Source: Cryobacterium sp. Y50
Lineage (GTDB): Bacteria > Actinomycetota > Actinomycetes > Actinomycetales > Microbacteriaceae
DNA: 64,000 bases
Assembly: GCF_002929805.1 (NCBI RefSeq)
Contig: NZ_PJJM01000089.1
Span: 1-64,000, forward strand
Direction: 5' to 3'
The notes beneath the pieces were generated by a model. It made no database searches, was not told the origin of the DNA, and saw only the letters and a list, made by a program, of their open reading frames with translations. The position numbers and the translations under genes are program-made. Shown here one piece after another: positions 47,912 through 58,137 of the stretch (positions within the stretch are counted from its first letter, which is position 1; the number at the start of each line of letters is the position of its first letter).

Positions 47912-48755
47912 TAAAACGGATGCCGCGGGGCTGGTCGAATTTCACCGGATCGCCGCGGAGGCGCTCGCCTTTGACGGCTACGCGCCCTTCAACGAGCAGG
48001 CGCTGTTCGACCTGCACAGCGGCCTACGTAGCGCCTATCTGGTGCGATCGAACGACCTTCTGGTGGGGGCGGCGCTCGCCGGGCGCGGGGAGATCGACCT
48101 GGTTGTTGCACCGGAGTCGCGGCGACGCGGATTTGGGCGGGCGGCGGCGATCGAGCTCGTCGCGACGGTTCCGAACGGACTGACTATGTGGTCGCACGGC
48201 GATCATCCGGGAGCGCGTGCCCTCGCCATTGAGCTGCGCTTCGTCGCCGCACGCACTCTGCTCGAGCTGCGTCTGCTCCTGGACGAAGCTGGGCCGGCGG
48301 CATCCGCTTTGCTGGAAGCCGACAGCATAGACGTGTTCCGCCCGGGCATCGACGATGCCGAATGGATCGCGCTAAACGCCCTGGTCTTTGCGACGCACCC
48401 GGAACAAGGCGCGATCACATCGGCCGATCTCACGGCGCGGCAGGCCGAGTCATGGTTCAGCAGCGATGACTTTCTGATTTTGCGGGACGCCGACGGTCGC
48501 ATGATCGGCTACAACTGGCTCAAGGTCGACGGGGCGATCGGCGAGATTTATGTGGTCGGGGTGCATCCGGATGCCGCCGGTCGAGGATTCGGACGCGCGC
48601 TCATGCAGGCGGGGATCCAGCGACTGCGCGACGCCGGCTGCGTCACCGCCGCCCTCTACGTTGAGGCCGACAGCGCCGGTGCCGTGCACCTGTATCGGTC
48701 GCTCGGTTTCACCGACCACACGGTTGACGTGCAGTACCGCCGCCTCGCCGACTGA
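47880..48755 (+). CDS. mshD: Mycothiol synthase
   Basis: A 291-aa protein of two GNAT acetyltransferase domains. MshD transfers acetyl from acetyl-CoA to Cys-GlcN-Ins, the last step of mycothiol synthesis. The C-terminal domain carries the acetyl-CoA loop [18 protein letters not shown], and the N-terminal one has [17 protein letters not shown]. The start could be ATG 47862, 47877 or 47880; 47880 is listed as the nearest to the family N-terminus. All overlap the end of glnR, so the pair is coupled. It is direct evidence that the organism uses mycothiol. Confidence 0.85.
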   Translation: MSEFPILSALNKTDAAGLVEFHRIAAEALAFDGYAPFNEQALFDLHSGLRSAYLVRSNDLLVGAALAGRGEIDLVVAPESRRRGFGRAAAIELVATVPNGLTMWSHGDHPGARALAIELRFVAARTLLELRLLLDEAGPAASALLEADSIDVFRPGIDDAEWIALNALVFATHPEQGAITSADLTARQAESWFSSDDFLILRDADGRMIGYNWLKVDGAIGEIYVVGVHPDAAGRGFGRALMQAGIQRLRDAGCVTAALYVEADSAGAVHLYRSLGFTDHTVDVQYRRLAD

Positions 48756-48987
48756 TCCCTTCTCGACTGACCCTGTCGCGTCGGACACCGTCTCGACTGA
48801 CCCAACGCCACCATGTCAGAAGCTGCACCAGCTGGTGCAACGTCATCCGTGCCAGGGGCGATTCGCAACGTAACTCCGTCGATATAACCGGGGCGACGCG
48901 CCGAAAAGTCAACGGCTTCGAGATTATTTCGCCTCCCGTTCACCTCGTTCGTCGCGGTGGCGTGATTAAGGGTGTCAGGATGGATAA
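48756..48987. other. Intergenic region upstream of ppk with short repeats
   Basis: About 230 bp between mshD and ppk. TCTCGACTGACCC occurs twice (about 48762 and 48791). TGCACCAGCTGGTGCA (48824-48839) is a perfect 16-bp palindrome of the shape of a dimeric regulator site. No ORF is convincing. The palindrome is about 150 bp before the ppk start. Confidence 0.45.
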
Positions 48988-51159
48988 ATGGACGGCGAAA
49001 CCACCCAAGCAGACTCGGGTCTCACAGACTTCGATGACGACTTTGACCCACTTTTCGGCAAACTCGACCCGGCGCTGCCCGACGACCGCTACCTCGACCG
49101 CGAGCTGAGCTGGCTCGCTTTCAACCAGCGCGTGCTCGAATTGGCCGAGGACGAGTCGCTGCCCGTGCTCGAACGCACCAACTTTCTCGCCATTTTCGCG
49201 AGCAACCTCGACGAGTTCTTCATGGTGCGCGTCGCCGGGCTGAAACGCCGCATCCTCACTGGGCTGGCTGTACCGACCAACGTGGGCCGGGCTCCGCAGG
49301 ACGTGCTCAGTGACATCTCGGCCGTCGCCCACGCCCTGCAAGACCGCCACGCCCTCGCCTTTCAGAACCTCGTGCGCCCCGCCCTCGCCGAGGCCGGCGT
49401 CGAGGTGGTCGACTGGCAGAGCCTCGGCGACACCGAACGTCGCTCGCTGCGCACCTATTTCTCGAATCAGATCTTTCCGGTACTGATGCCTCTGGCAGTT
49501 GACCCGGCGCATCCGTTTCCCTATATTTCCGGACTCTCGCTCAACCTGGCCGTGCGGGTACGCAACACCAAAACCGGCAAGCAGGAGTTCGCCCGGCTCA
49601 AGGTTCCGCCAATGCTGCCGCGCTTTGTGCGGGTCGACCGCAATGAGTCGGTCGATCGCATCCGCTACATCGCCCTCGAAGATCTCATCGCCAACCAGCT
49701 CGACGATCTGTTTCCAGGCATGGAAATTCTGGAACACCACGTGTTTCGGGTCACCCGCAACGAAGACGTTGAAATTGACGAAGATGAGACCGAAAACCTG
49801 ATCAAGGCACTCGAGAAAGAACTGCTGCGTCGACGGTTCGGGCCGCCCATTCGCCTGGAGATCACCGAGGACATGGACGAGGTCACCCTCGGCCTTCTCG
49901 TGCGCGAACTCGACGTGACCGAGCAGGAGGTCTACCACCTGCCAGCACCGCTCGACCTCGGTGGATTGTTCGACCTGCGCATCGACCGTCCCGACCTGCA
50001 CTTCGCCAAGCACGTGCCGACCACGGCAGCCCAGCTACTGCCGAGCGAGCCGAACGCCGAGCAGGACATCTTCGCGGCCGTCGCACACCGGGACGTACTG
50101 CTACACCACCCCTACGAGTCCTTCGCGACGAGCGTGCAGGCATTCTTGGAGCAGGCCGCGGCCGACCCGAACGTGCTTGCCATCAAGCAGACGCTGTACC
50201 GCACCTCCGGTGACAGCCCCATCGTCGAGGCACTCATCGCCGCCGCCGACAGCGGCAAGCAGGTGCTCGCGCTGGTGGAGATCAAGGCCCGCTTCGACGA
50301 GCAGGCCAATATCACCTGGGCGCGCAAGCTTGAAAAGGCCGGCGTGCACGTGGTCTATGGGCTGGTCGGCCTCAAAACGCACTGCAAGCTCGCCCTCGTG
50401 GTGCGCTACGAGAAGGGTGTGCTGCGGCACTACAGCCATATCGGCACCGGAAACTACAACCCGAAGACCAGCCGCATTTATGAAGACCTCGGTCTGCTAA
50501 CAGCGGATGCCCAGGTCGGCAAGGACCTTACCCGCCTGTTCAACGAGTTGTCGGGGTACGCCATAGAGAAGAAGTTCAAGCGGCTTCTCGTGGCTCCCCT
50601 GCACCTGCGCAAGGCCTTGCTTAAGCAGATCCAGACCGAAACCGAGAACGCCCTCGAGGGCAAGACCAGTGGCATCCGGATCAAGGTCAACTCAATGGTC
50701 GACGAAGACATCATCGACGCGCTGTACCGGGCGAGCCAGGCCGGCGTGCACGTCGACGTCTGGGTGCGCGGCATCTGCAGTCTCAAGCCGGGCGTGGTCG
50801 GCATGAGTGAGAACATTCGGGTGCGGTCCATTCTGGGCCGGTACCTCGAGCATTCGCGCCTGTTTTCTTTTCACAACCTGGGCGAAACGCAGGTGTTCAT
50901 CGGCAGCGCCGACATGATGCACCGCAACCTTGACCGCCGGGTCGAGGCCCTCGTGCGCCTGATCGACCCTGAGCACCTGGTCGAGATCGAGGCCCTGTTC
51001 GAACGGGCCATGGATCCGCGCACCTCGAGCTGGTGGCTCGACGAGACCGGGCATTGGACCCGCCACGACGTCGACGAGAACGGCGTGCACCTCAGCGATA
51101 TGCAAAACCGATTGATGCAGCAGATCAGCGCCCGCAAACGACCGGCGGGGCGTCGCTAG
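48988..51159 (+). CDS. ppk: Polyphosphate kinase (RNA degradosome-type PPK1)
   Basis: A 723-aa PPK1, making and using polyphosphate with ATP. The N domain holds [20 protein letters not shown], followed by the head domain and the two phospholipase-D-like halves. Catalytic His residues lie in [14 protein letters not shown] and [19 protein letters not shown]. The C-terminal [19 protein letters not shown] is typical. ATG 48988 has GGATGG upstream. mutT1 follows with TAGTG overlap, so they are coupled. Phosphate control by the nearby RegX3 is plausible but unshown. Confidence 0.93.
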   Translation: MDGETTQADSGLTDFDDDFDPLFGKLDPALPDDRYLDRELSWLAFNQRVLELAEDESLPVLERTNFLAIFASNLDEFFMVRVAGLKRRILTGLAVPTNVGRAPQDVLSDISAVAHALQDRHALAFQNLVRPALAEAGVEVVDWQSLGDTERRSLRTYFSNQIFPVLMPLAVDPAHPFPYISGLSLNLAVRVRNTKTGKQEFARLKVPPMLPRFVRVDRNESVDRIRYIALEDLIANQLDDLFPGMEILEHHVFRVTRNEDVEIDEDETENLIKALEKELLRRRFGPPIRLEITEDMDEVTLGLLVRELDVTEQEVYHLPAPLDLGGLFDLRIDRPDLHFAKHVPTTAAQLLPSEPNAEQDIFAAVAHRDVLLHHPYESFATSVQAFLEQAAADPNVLAIKQTLYRTSGDSPIVEALIAAADSGKQVLALVEIKARFDEQANITWARKLEKAGVHVVYGLVGLKTHCKLALVVRYEKGVLRHYSHIGTGNYNPKTSRIYEDLGLLTADAQVGKDLTRLFNELSGYAIEKKFKRLLVAPLHLRKALLKQIQTETENALEGKTSGIRIKVNSMVDEDIIDALYRASQAGVHVDVWVRGICSLKPGVVGMSENIRVRSILGRYLEHSRLFSFHNLGETQVFIGSADMMHRNLDRRVEALVRLIDPEHLVEIEALFERAMDPRTSSWWLDETGHWTRHDVDENGVHLSDMQNRLMQQISARKRPAGRR

Positions 51160-52106
51160 TGGCGTCCAAAACCACGGATACCAACGTTTATGCTGCCGGC
51201 GCGGTCTGCTGGCGCCTGATCGACGGTCGCATGCACGTGCTGCTCATTCATCGCACGGTGCACGGTGACGTCACCATCCCCAAAGGCAAGGTGGACCCGG
51301 GTGAGTTGCTGCCCCGCACCGCGGTGCGTGAAGTCGGGGAAGAGACCGGGCTGGACGTAGCTCTCGGAGTTCCGCTCGGCGTGTCGCACTACGACATGCC
51401 AGACGGTCGAACCAAGGTCGTGCACTACTGGGCAGCCGAGATCACGCCGGACGCGATCGCACGCTCGACATTCGTTCCGAACGGCGAGGTCGCCGCGATT
51501 GAATGGGTCACCATCAAAAAGGCCCGCAGCTATCTGAGCTACCCGGCAGATGTGGAGATTCTCGAGACGTTTTCGGCATTCGTCGAGGCCGGCGTGACCC
51601 GCACGTTTGCGGTTATCGCACTGCGCCACGGCAAGGCCGCGCCACGCACCGGAGCGGGGCCTGACGCCCGTCGTCCGCTGACGGCGCGCGGGGTAACGCA
51701 GGCTGCGGGCCTGGTCGCGACGATCACGGCCTGGCGACCGTTGCGCATCATCTCGAGCACGGCGACGCGGTGCGTGACGACGGTGGCTCCGCTCGCAGCC
51801 GCCACGGGCATCCCGATCAAGCAAACGGACCTGATCAGCCAGGACGCACTCGAAAATGGTGAAGCAGATGTTCGCTCCATCGTCGGCAAGCGCGTGCGCT
51901 CCCGCAAGACCGCTGTTTTGTGCAGCCACGGTCCGGTGCTGCCCGAGATCATGCGGGAAATCGCGCTGGCTACCGGGAGCCAGCCGACCTCTGCGCTGTT
52001 CGACGCCGCAGACCTCGACACCGGCGGGTTCTCGATCGTGCACCTGTCGTCGGAGAACCCGGCCGCGGGCATCCTGGCCATCGAGACGTTCCGCGCGACC
52101 GCCTAA
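51159..52106 (+). CDS. mutT1: MutT1-like Nudix hydrolase fused to histidine phosphatase
   Basis: A 315-aa fusion. The N-terminal Nudix domain (1-145) has the Nudix box GKVDPGELLPRTAVREVGEE-TGL (GX5EX7REUXEEXGU form) and cleans 8-oxo-GTP/dGTP or diadenosine polyphosphates. The C-terminal histidine phosphatase domain (about 150-315) has the RHG motif in VIALRHGKA and LCSHGPVLPEI. This order is that of M. tuberculosis MutT1. GTG 51159 overlaps the ppk stop, so it is translated with ppk. Confidence 0.9.
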   Translation: MASKTTDTNVYAAGAVCWRLIDGRMHVLLIHRTVHGDVTIPKGKVDPGELLPRTAVREVGEETGLDVALGVPLGVSHYDMPDGRTKVVHYWAAEITPDAIARSTFVPNGEVAAIEWVTIKKARSYLSYPADVEILETFSAFVEAGVTRTFAVIALRHGKAAPRTGAGPDARRPLTARGVTQAAGLVATITAWRPLRIISSTATRCVTTVAPLAAATGIPIKQTDLISQDALENGEADVRSIVGKRVRSRKTAVLCSHGPVLPEIMREIALATGSQPTSALFDAADLDTGGFSIVHLSSENPAAGILAIETFRATA

Positions 52107-52191
52107 CCGGCGTTTCACAGCCGCGCTCAAGCTTGCGTTGGGCGCTGGCGGTTTACGTCGACACCGCTCAGCACGCCGTCGGGAAGCCGGG

Positions 52192-53022
52192 TTACGGGAT
52201 GGGGACGGGCGTGATGCCAAACTGGGCGAGGCCGGCAGCGCCACCGTCTTCGGCGGTCAACACCCAGATACCGTCCTTGTGCACGGCAATGCTGTGCTCC
52301 CAGTGCGCTGCGGCCTTGCCGTCGCTCGTGGCTACGGTCCAATCGTCGTCCCGGGTGTAGGTATCGATCGACCCGAGCACGACCATCGGCTCGATAGCGA
52401 CGACGAGCCCCGGCTTCACATCCGGACCTTTCGGGCGCACGCGGTAGTTGAACACCGGCGGATCCTCGTGCATCGAGCGGCCGATGCCGTGGCCGACATA
52501 GTCCGTGAGAATGCCATAGCTGCCCTGCGACTCCACGTAATCTTCAATGGCGTCACCGACCTCATTGAGGTGACGGGCGGTGTGTAGCCGGGCGATGCCG
52601 TGCCAGAGCGATTGCTCGGTCACGTTACACAGCTTCTGCCGTTCGGCCACAAGCTCGGGTCGGCTGGCGTCCGGCAGCACGAAGCTGAACGCGGCGTCGC
52701 CGTTCCAGCCTTCGATGATGGCGCCACTGTCGATTGAGACGATGTCACCGGCCGCGAGGCGCCGCTCAGAAGGGATGCCGTGCACAACGTCGTCGTTCAC
52801 CGAGGCACACACGGTGTGGTGATACCCGGCCTCGAGCTTGAAGTTCGGCTTACCGCCGAGCGCGACGATGGCGGCCTCGGCCGCAGCGTCGAGTTCGAGG
52901 GTCGTAGCCCCGATCACCATGGCAGAGCGGGCGGCCTTGAGCGATGCGGCGGTGGCCAGGCCCGGGGCGACCATGAGGCGCAACTGGGCGGGGTTCTTGT
53001 AGATGGAACGACGAAAACTCAC
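52192..53022 (-). CDS. map: Methionine aminopeptidase type I
   Basis: A 276-aa metal-dependent aminopeptidase removing N-terminal Met. Ligands are in SIDSGAIIEGWNGDAAFSF (two Asp), GHGIGRSMHEDPPVFNY (His), AIEPMV (Glu) and WEHSIAV (Glu). Start is GTG 53022, where VSFRRSIYKNPAQLR begins and TAGGAAA precedes; the longer ORF to 53085 is rejected. It follows adk in the rplO-secY-adk-map end of the spc cluster, the usual actinobacterial order. Confidence 0.93.
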   Translation of the reverse strand: MSFRRSIYKNPAQLRLMVAPGLATAASLKAARSAMVIGATTLELDAAAEAAIVALGGKPNFKLEAGYHHTVCASVNDDVVHGIPSERRLAAGDIVSIDSGAIIEGWNGDAAFSFVLPDASRPELVAERQKLCNVTEQSLWHGIARLHTARHLNEVGDAIEDYVESQGSYGILTDYVGHGIGRSMHEDPPVFNYRVRPKGPDVKPGLVVAIEPMVVLGSIDTYTRDDDWTVATSDGKAAAHWEHSIAVHKDGIWVLTAEDGGAAGLAQFGITPVPIP

Positions 53023-53142
53023 TGATTTCCTACAAACTAGCTCCGAGAAGGGGAGCGATCTTTTCTTATTTGCGTTGTGGTGCACATGATGATGGGCCGA
53101 GTCGTTAGGCCCGGCCCAAACTCGTGTTAGAGCCTGGTCGTG

Positions 53143-53727
53143 CTACTGACCACGCAGGCCGCGGTCGGCCAGGGCGGCGAGAATGCGCTCGGTGACCGCC
53201 TCAACGGCACCGAGGCCGTCGATCGTGACCACGAGGCCACGAGCGCTGTAGACGTCGATCAGCGGAGCGGTCTGCTCCGCGTAGACATCAAGACGATGGC
53301 GGATGACGTCGGCCGTGTCGTCCGCGCGGCCCTGCTCGGCCGCACGCTTCAGCAGCCGCGTGACGACCTCGTCGGTGTCGGCGGTGATGAGAACGACTAC
53401 GTCGAGCTGAGTGCCCCCTGCACTCAGCAGACGATCGAGCTCATCGACCTGATCGGTCGTGCGCGGATAACCGTCGAGCAGAAAGCCGCCGGCAGCATCC
53501 GCTTCCTTGAGCCGGTCAGCGACTATGGCGTTGGTGAGGGTGTCGGGGACGTACGCTCCGGCGTCCATGAACGACTTGACCTCGACGCCCAGCGGGGTGT
53601 TGTTGGTCACGTTGTAACGAAAGATGTCGCCGGTGGAGATGGCGGGAATGTCGAAGGCAAGCGCCAGGCGCTCCGCCTGGGTGCCTTTGCCAGCGCCGGG
53701 CGGGCCGATCAATAGTAAGCGCGTCAT
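53143..53727 (-). CDS. adk: Adenylate kinase (short-LID)
   Basis: A 194-aa nucleoside monophosphate kinase balancing AMP, ADP and ATP. The P-loop [16 protein letters not shown] is at residues 8-23, and YPRTTDQ is the conserved AMP/LID segment. The length lacks the ~30-residue LID insert of E. coli Adk, as in other Actinobacteria. ATG 53727 overlaps the secY stop by 4 bp; map follows about 120 bp downstream. Confidence 0.94.
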   Translation of the reverse strand: MTRLLLIGPPGAGKGTQAERLALAFDIPAISTGDIFRYNVTNNTPLGVEVKSFMDAGAYVPDTLTNAIVADRLKEADAAGGFLLDGYPRTTDQVDELDRLLSAGGTQLDVVVLITADTDEVVTRLLKRAAEQGRADDTADVIRHRLDVYAEQTAPLIDVYSARGLVVTIDGLGAVEAVTERILAALADRGLRGQ

Positions 53728-55046
53728 TTAAGAAGCCCCTCATAGTGTCGCTGTTGCAGTTGCGAGTCGATCTGCTTGACCGTCTCGAGCCCCACGCCGA
53801 CGATGATGAGAATACTCGCGCCGCCGAACGGGAAGTTCTGGTCGGCACCGATAACTGAGAATGCAACGAGCGGGATCAACGCGATAAAACCCAGGTAGAG
53901 CGAACCCGGAAGCGTAATGCGGGTGAGCACGAAGTCGAGGTACTCGGCGGTCGGCCGGCCGGCGCGGATGCCGGGAATGAATCCGCCGTACTTCTTCATG
54001 TTGTCCGCAACTTCTTCGGGGTTGAAAGTGATCGCCACGTAGAAGTAGGTGAAGCCGATGATCAGGAAGAAGTACATGGCCATGTACAGCGGCTGGTCGC
54101 CGCCGGTGAGGTTGTTGGAGATCCAGACGACCCAGGCCGGAGCTTCGGTGCCGGCGGCCGGCTGGTTGAATTGCGCGAGCAGGGCCGGCAGGTACAGCAG
54201 CGAGGAGGCGAAGATCACGGGGATCACGCCGGCCATGTTGACCTTGATCGGAATATAGGTGTTGTTGCCGCCGTAGGTGCGGCGCCCGACCATACGCTTG
54301 GCGTACTGCACCGGTATTCGCCGCTGGGATTGCTCGACGAAGACCACGCCGGCGACCACCAGAATTCCCACGATCAGCACGATGATGAGGGTGTCGAGGC
54401 CCTGCTGCTGGCCGATGGCGCCGAGCGATCCAGGGAACAAGGCTGCGATCGAGATGAAGATCATGAGCGACATGCCGTTGCCGACGCCGCGTTCGGTGAC
54501 GAGCTCACCCATCCACATGATGACGCCGGTGCCGGCGGTCATCGTGATGACCATGAGCATGATGGCGTACCAGGCGTCGTTGGTGATCAGCTGCGTGCAC
54601 TCGGTGCTGGCGGATGTCCCAAACAGGGCGCCGCTGCGGGCGACGGTGATCAGCGTGGTCGACTGCAGAATGCCGAGGGCGATCGTGAGGTAACGGGTGT
54701 ACTGGGTCAGTGTGCTCTGACCCGAAGCACCCTCCTTGTAGAGGGTGTCGAAGTGAGGGATGACCACGCGCAGCAGCTGCACGATGATGGAGGCAGTGAT
54801 GTAGGGCATGATGCCGAGGGCAAACACGCTGAGCTGGAGCAGGGCGCCACCACTAAACAGGTTGACGAGCTCGTAGAGGCCGCTCGAACCCTGGTTGGCC
54901 GCCAGACACAGCTGCACGTTGGCGAAGTCCACGAACGGGGCCGGGATGAACGAGCCCAACCGGAACAGAGCAATGATGCCCAGGGTGAAGCCGATCTTCT
55001 TGCGAAGGTCGGGTGTGCGGAAGATCCGCGCAATGGCGCTGAACAA
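53724..55046 (-). CDS. secY: Preprotein translocase subunit SecY
   Basis: A 440-aa, ten-helix channel of the Sec translocon. SecY signatures GLGNG-type [11 protein letters not shown] and cytoplasmic loop sequences [16 protein letters not shown] are present; the first helix starts at [16 protein letters not shown]. The start is TTG 55046 with GGAGG 7 nt upstream; ATG 55100 would add 18 residues (MYSCRPARV...) not usual for the family. adk overlaps the 3' end. A 61-bp inverted repeat lies just upstream. Confidence 0.93.
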   Translation of the reverse strand: MFSAIARIFRTPDLRKKIGFTLGIIALFRLGSFIPAPFVDFANVQLCLAANQGSSGLYELVNLFSGGALLQLSVFALGIMPYITASIIVQLLRVVIPHFDTLYKEGASGQSTLTQYTRYLTIALGILQSTTLITVARSGALFGTSASTECTQLITNDAWYAIMLMVITMTAGTGVIMWMGELVTERGVGNGMSLMIFISIAALFPGSLGAIGQQQGLDTLIIVLIVGILVVAGVVFVEQSQRRIPVQYAKRMVGRRTYGGNNTYIPIKVNMAGVIPVIFASSLLYLPALLAQFNQPAAGTEAPAWVVWISNNLTGGDQPLYMAMYFFLIIGFTYFYVAITFNPEEVADNMKKYGGFIPGIRAGRPTAEYLDFVLTRITLPGSLYLGFIALIPLVAFSVIGADQNFPFGGASILIIVGVGLETVKQIDSQLQQRHYEGLLK

Positions 55047-55112
55047 AAAGGCCTCCAGATATTTACGCAGACCGACCCGCGCGGGTCGACAGGAGTACAT
55101 CGACTAAATACG

Positions 55113-55173
55113 ATCGAGCTTGTCGAATCACACCAAACGATTTAACTCGATTGACGGATTCGACAAGCTCGAT
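55113..55173 (-). repeat. 17-bp inverted repeat between rplO and secY, REP-like
   Basis: ATCGAGCTTGTCGAATC (55113-55129) and its exact complement GATTCGACAAGCTCGAT (55157-55173) flank a 27-nt loop. The core TTCGACAAGCTC resembles a palindromic repeat common between genes in Microbacteriaceae/Micrococcaceae genomes. It can fold in the spc mRNA and may attenuate secY expression or mark an inserted repeat unit. Confidence 0.65.
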
Positions 55174-55188
55174 TGAGCGTCTACGGGT

Positions 55189-55749
55189 TTACTTTACAGA
55201 TCCGCCCGCGGCAACAATTTTCTGCTCAGCTGAAGCAGAGACCTTGTCAACCGTCACGTTCAGCTTAACGGTAATCTCACCGGTGCCGAGAACCTTGACT
55301 TTTTCGTTGTCACGAACCGCACCCTTGGCGATCAGGCTGGCGATGGTGACATCGCCGCCGTTCGGGTAGAGGAGTTCAAGCTTTTCCAGGTTGACAACCT
55401 GGTACTCGACGCGGAACGGGTTCTTGAATCCACGCAGTTTCGGGGTGCGCATGTGCAGAGGCATCTGCCCACCCTCGAAGCCGACGCGTACGCTGTAACG
55501 CGCCTTCGTACCCTTGGTGCCTCGACCCGCGGTCTTACCCTTGGATCCTTCACCACGGCCAACGCGCATGCGGGCCTTCTTCGCTCCGGGAGCGGGGCGA
55601 AGGTGGTGTACCTTCAGCACGTGCTCGCGGGGCTCAGTCGACTCGGCTGCAACGGGGGCCTTCTTCGGTGCTGCGGCCTTTTTGGGGGCAGCGGCCTTCT
55701 TCGTGTCGGGCTTGTCGGCTACCTTGGTAGCTTCCTTCTCGTCAGCCAT
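55189..55749 (-). CDS. rplO: 50S ribosomal protein L15
   Basis: A 186-aa L15 of the large subunit. The core (about 45-186) includes [20 protein letters not shown] and the C-terminal [17 protein letters not shown]. Residues 1-40 are an extra Ala/Lys/Pro-rich segment ([16 protein letters not shown]), longer than the ~147-aa classical form. The start overlaps the rpmD stop by one base. L15 helps organise 23S rRNA late in assembly. After it comes the REP-like repeat, then secY. Confidence 0.92.
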   Translation of the reverse strand: MADEKEATKVADKPDTKKAAAPKKAAAPKKAPVAAESTEPREHVLKVHHLRPAPGAKKARMRVGRGEGSKGKTAGRGTKGTKARYSVRVGFEGGQMPLHMRTPKLRGFKNPFRVEYQVVNLEKLELLYPNGGDVTIASLIAKGAVRDNEKVKVLGTGEITVKLNVTVDKVSASAEQKIVAAGGSVK

Positions 55750-55931
55750 TAGTCAATCTCCTCGACCTTTACGAGGTGAGCGACGGTGTTGACGTAGCCA
55801 CGGTTCTGCGAGTTATCCTCGCGGATCGTAACGGCGCCAATGCGTCGCAGACCCAGACTGCGAAGAGTGTCGCGCTGGTTCTGCTTCTCACTAATTTTGG
55901 ACTTGATCTGTGTGATCTTCAGCTGGGCCAT
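55749..55931 (-). CDS. rpmD: 50S ribosomal protein L30
   Basis: A 60-aa L30, starting [20 protein letters not shown] and containing [15 protein letters not shown], the conserved core. Normal length. Its ATG and stop each overlap neighbours by one base (rpsE and rplO), so translation is coupled along the operon. Confidence 0.93.
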   Translation of the reverse strand: MAQLKITQIKSKISEKQNQRDTLRSLGLRRIGAVTIREDNSQNRGYVNTVAHLVKVEEID

Positions 55932-56638
55932 CAGGCACCTGCCTTCGCGGTTGCGGCTGCTGCAGCTGCAGCAGCGTCGGCACGCAGGAAACGGGCCGGA
56001 GCCACGTCTTCATAGGCCAGGCCGCGGCGAGCCGCAACCGCACGCGGCTCTTCGAGCTGGTGCAGCGCCTCGACCGTGGCGTGCACGATGTTGATGGTGT
56101 TCGACGAACCGAGCGACTTGCTCAGCACGTCGTGGATGCCAGCGCATTCGAGTACGGCGCGCACCGGGCCACCGGCGATAACGCCGGTACCTGCTGCTGC
56201 CGGACGCAGCAGAACGACGCCGGCTGCGGCCTCACCCTGTACGGGGTGCGGAATGGTCAGGCCAACGCGAGGAACGCGGAAGAAGTTCTTCTTCGCTTCT
56301 TCCACGCCCTTGGAGATAGCGGTCGGGACCTCGCGGGCCTTACCGTATCCGACGCCGACCAGTCCGTTACCGTCGCCGACGACGACGAGAGCGGTGAAGC
56401 TGAAGCGACGACCACCCTTGACAACCTTCGACACACGGTTGATGGTGACGACGCGCTCCAGGAACTGGCTCTTGTCGGCATCGCGGCTTCCGCGGTCCTT
56501 GTTCGGGTTGCGCTCACGGCCACCACGACGAGCCTCGCGGGGCTCGTTCTGCGGCGGCGTCGTGGAAGCAGCGGTTTCAACCGGTGCAACCGCTTCGGCA
56601 GCAACAGGTGCTGTGGTTTCGATCTTTTCAGTGCTCAC
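55931..56638 (-). CDS. rpsE: 30S ribosomal protein S5
   Basis: A 235-aa S5, the fidelity protein at the mRNA entrance, with RRNA-binding [20 protein letters not shown] and [20 protein letters not shown]. The first ~50 residues are an Ala/Pro/Glu-rich then Arg-rich extension ([16 protein letters not shown]), and the C-terminus ends in an Ala run ([13 protein letters not shown]). Both are longer than E. coli S5 (167 aa). It overlaps rplR by 4 bp. Confidence 0.93.
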   Translation of the reverse strand: MSTEKIETTAPVAAEAVAPVETAASTTPPQNEPREARRGGRERNPNKDRGSRDADKSQFLERVVTINRVSKVVKGGRRFSFTALVVVGDGNGLVGVGYGKAREVPTAISKGVEEAKKNFFRVPRVGLTIPHPVQGEAAAGVVLLRPAAAGTGVIAGGPVRAVLECAGIHDVLSKSLGSSNTINIVHATVEALHQLEEPRAVAARRGLAYEDVAPARFLRADAAAAAAAATAKAGA

Positions 56639-57006
56639 AGGTTCAATCCACCCTCTCGAGCTCCTTCAGCGATGGCTGCGACGCGTCCTGCGTACTTGCT
56701 GCCACCACGGTCAAATACAACGGCTTCGATGCCGGCGGCTTTCGCACGCTCAGCGACGAGCTCACCGACCTTGCGGGCCTTGGCGGTCTTGTCACCATCG
56801 AAGGTGCGCAAGTCCGTTTCGAGCGTGGACGCCGACGCAAGCGTGAAGCCCTTGCTGTCGTCAACGACCTGCACGAATACGTGACGAGCCGAGCGGGTGA
56901 CGACGAGGCGCGGGCGAAGCGCCGTTCCCTCGATCTTCTTGCGAAGACGAGTGTGTCGACGTCCGCGGGCTGCGGCCTTGCTCTTGCCTCTAGTTCCGAG
57001 TCCCAT
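56635..57006 (-). CDS. rplR: 50S ribosomal protein L18
   Basis: A 123-aa L18, one of the 5S rRNA-binding proteins, starting [20 protein letters not shown] with the core [20 protein letters not shown] and [20 protein letters not shown]. Normal length for Actinobacteria. Spaced 2 bp from rplF and overlapping rpsE by 4 bp. Confidence 0.94.
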   Translation of the reverse strand: MGLGTRGKSKAAARGRRHTRLRKKIEGTALRPRLVVTRSARHVFVQVVDDSKGFTLASASTLETDLRTFDGDKTAKARKVGELVAERAKAAGIEAVVFDRGGSKYAGRVAAIAEGAREGGLNL

Positions 57007-57008
57007 GG

Positions 57009-57545
57009 CTACTTACCACTCTTTCCGGCCTTGCGGCGAACAATCTCGCCGGCGTAACGCACACCCTTGCCCTTGTAGGGCTCTGGCTTGCGAATCTTAC
57101 GGATGTTGGCGGCAACCTCGCCGACGGCCTGCTTATCGATTCCGCTGACCGTGAGCTTGTTGACGCTCTCCACGGTCAGAACGATCCCGACCGGCGGCTC
57201 GACGACGACCGGGTGCGAGAAGCCGAGGGCGAACTCAACAGAGGTACCCTTCTGCGCCGCGCGGTAACCGGTACCGACGATTTCGAGACCCTTGGTGTAA
57301 CCAACGGTTACGCCGATGATCTGGTTGTTGATCAGGGTGCGAGTCAGACCGTGCAGCGAACGCGACTGGCGTTCGTCGTTCGGACGGGTGACGAGAACGT
57401 GACCGTCCTCGATCGACACTGTGATGGGGTTGGAAACGACGAGCGCGAGCTCGCCCTTCGGACCCTTGACGGAGACGGCCTGGCCGTCAGCCACAACCGT
57501 GACCCCGGCAGGGATCGGGATGGGGAGTCTTCCAATACGTGACAT
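57009..57545 (-). CDS. rplF: 50S ribosomal protein L6
   Basis: A 178-aa L6, two similar beta-alpha domains; [15 protein letters not shown] start and the C-terminal signature [19 protein letters not shown] are clear. It binds near the sarcin-ricin region and the factor site. It follows rpsH by 6 bp. No oddities. Confidence 0.95.
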   Translation of the reverse strand: MSRIGRLPIPIPAGVTVVADGQAVSVKGPKGELALVVSNPITVSIEDGHVLVTRPNDERQSRSLHGLTRTLINNQIIGVTVGYTKGLEIVGTGYRAAQKGTSVEFALGFSHPVVVEPPVGIVLTVESVNKLTVSGIDKQAVGEVAANIRKIRKPEPYKGKGVRYAGEIVRRKAGKSGK

Positions 57546-57551
57546 TCTCAG

Positions 57552-57950
57552 TTACCACACGTAGGCGAGAACTTCTCCGCCTACGCCCTTCTTCTCAGCC
57601 TGGCGGTCGGTAAGCAGACCGCTGGAGGTGGACAGGATGGCAACGCCGAGGCCGCCGAGAACCGTGGGGATCTCAGTCGACTTTGCGTACACGCGGAGGC
57701 CGGGCTTGGAAACCCGCTTGATGCCCACGATGGAACGCTCACGGTTCGGACCGAACTTGAGGTCCAGCGTGAGGGTCTTACCTACTGTTGCATCCTTGAC
57801 GGTCCAGGCAGAGATGTAGCCCTGTGCCTTGAGGATGTCAGCGATGTGCGCTTTCAATTTGCTATGCGGCATCGACACTGTGTCGTGGTACGCCGAGTTA
57901 GCGTTGCGCAGTCTGGTCAGCATGTCTGCGACCGGATCTGTCATTGTCAT
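57552..57950 (-). CDS. rpsH: 30S ribosomal protein S8
   Basis: A 132-aa S8, an early 16S-binding protein. It starts [18 protein letters not shown] at ATG 57950 and ends [11 protein letters not shown] second ATG lies two codons in. The ORF open further upstream to 58256 is rejected since the family starts here. Upstream lies a 187-bp gap to rplE where rpsN would normally be; no S14 is found there, only a hairpin (58092-58123). Confidence 0.93.
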   Translation of the reverse strand: MTMTDPVADMLTRLRNANSAYHDTVSMPHSKLKAHIADILKAQGYISAWTVKDATVGKTLTLDLKFGPNRERSIVGIKRVSKPGLRVYAKSTEIPTVLGGLGVAILSTSSGLLTDRQAEKKGVGGEVLAYVW

Positions 57951-58091
57951 TTTGTGGTGCCTTTCTCGCCTGGTTTCGCCGTTCGTTACGCGAATGACGA
58001 CCTGTGGTGGTGAGGAAACCGATCGGTTGACCGGCTTCCGGGGTGAAAATCTGTGTGCGCCTGACATTTCTGTGCGGCGGGGCCAACCATG

Positions 58092-58123
58092 AGTTGGGAG
58101 CTTGCAAGCGCAAGCTCCCAACT
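58092..58123. terminator. 14-bp-stem hairpin between rplE and rpsH
   Basis: AGTTGGGAGCTTGC (58092-58105) pairs exactly with GCAAGCTCCCAACT (58110-58123) around a 4-nt loop. It lies 15 bp past the rplE stop on the minus strand, in the gap where rpsN normally lies. No T-run follows, so it may protect or slow transcription rather than end it; rpsH expression requires readthrough or another promoter. Confidence 0.65.
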
Positions 58124-58137
58124 CTAGTTGAAAAACG

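Noticed and set aside
55047..55100. ATG 55100 as the SecY start
   Set aside because: It would add an 18-residue N-terminus not typical of the family; TTG 55046 has a well-placed GGAGG.
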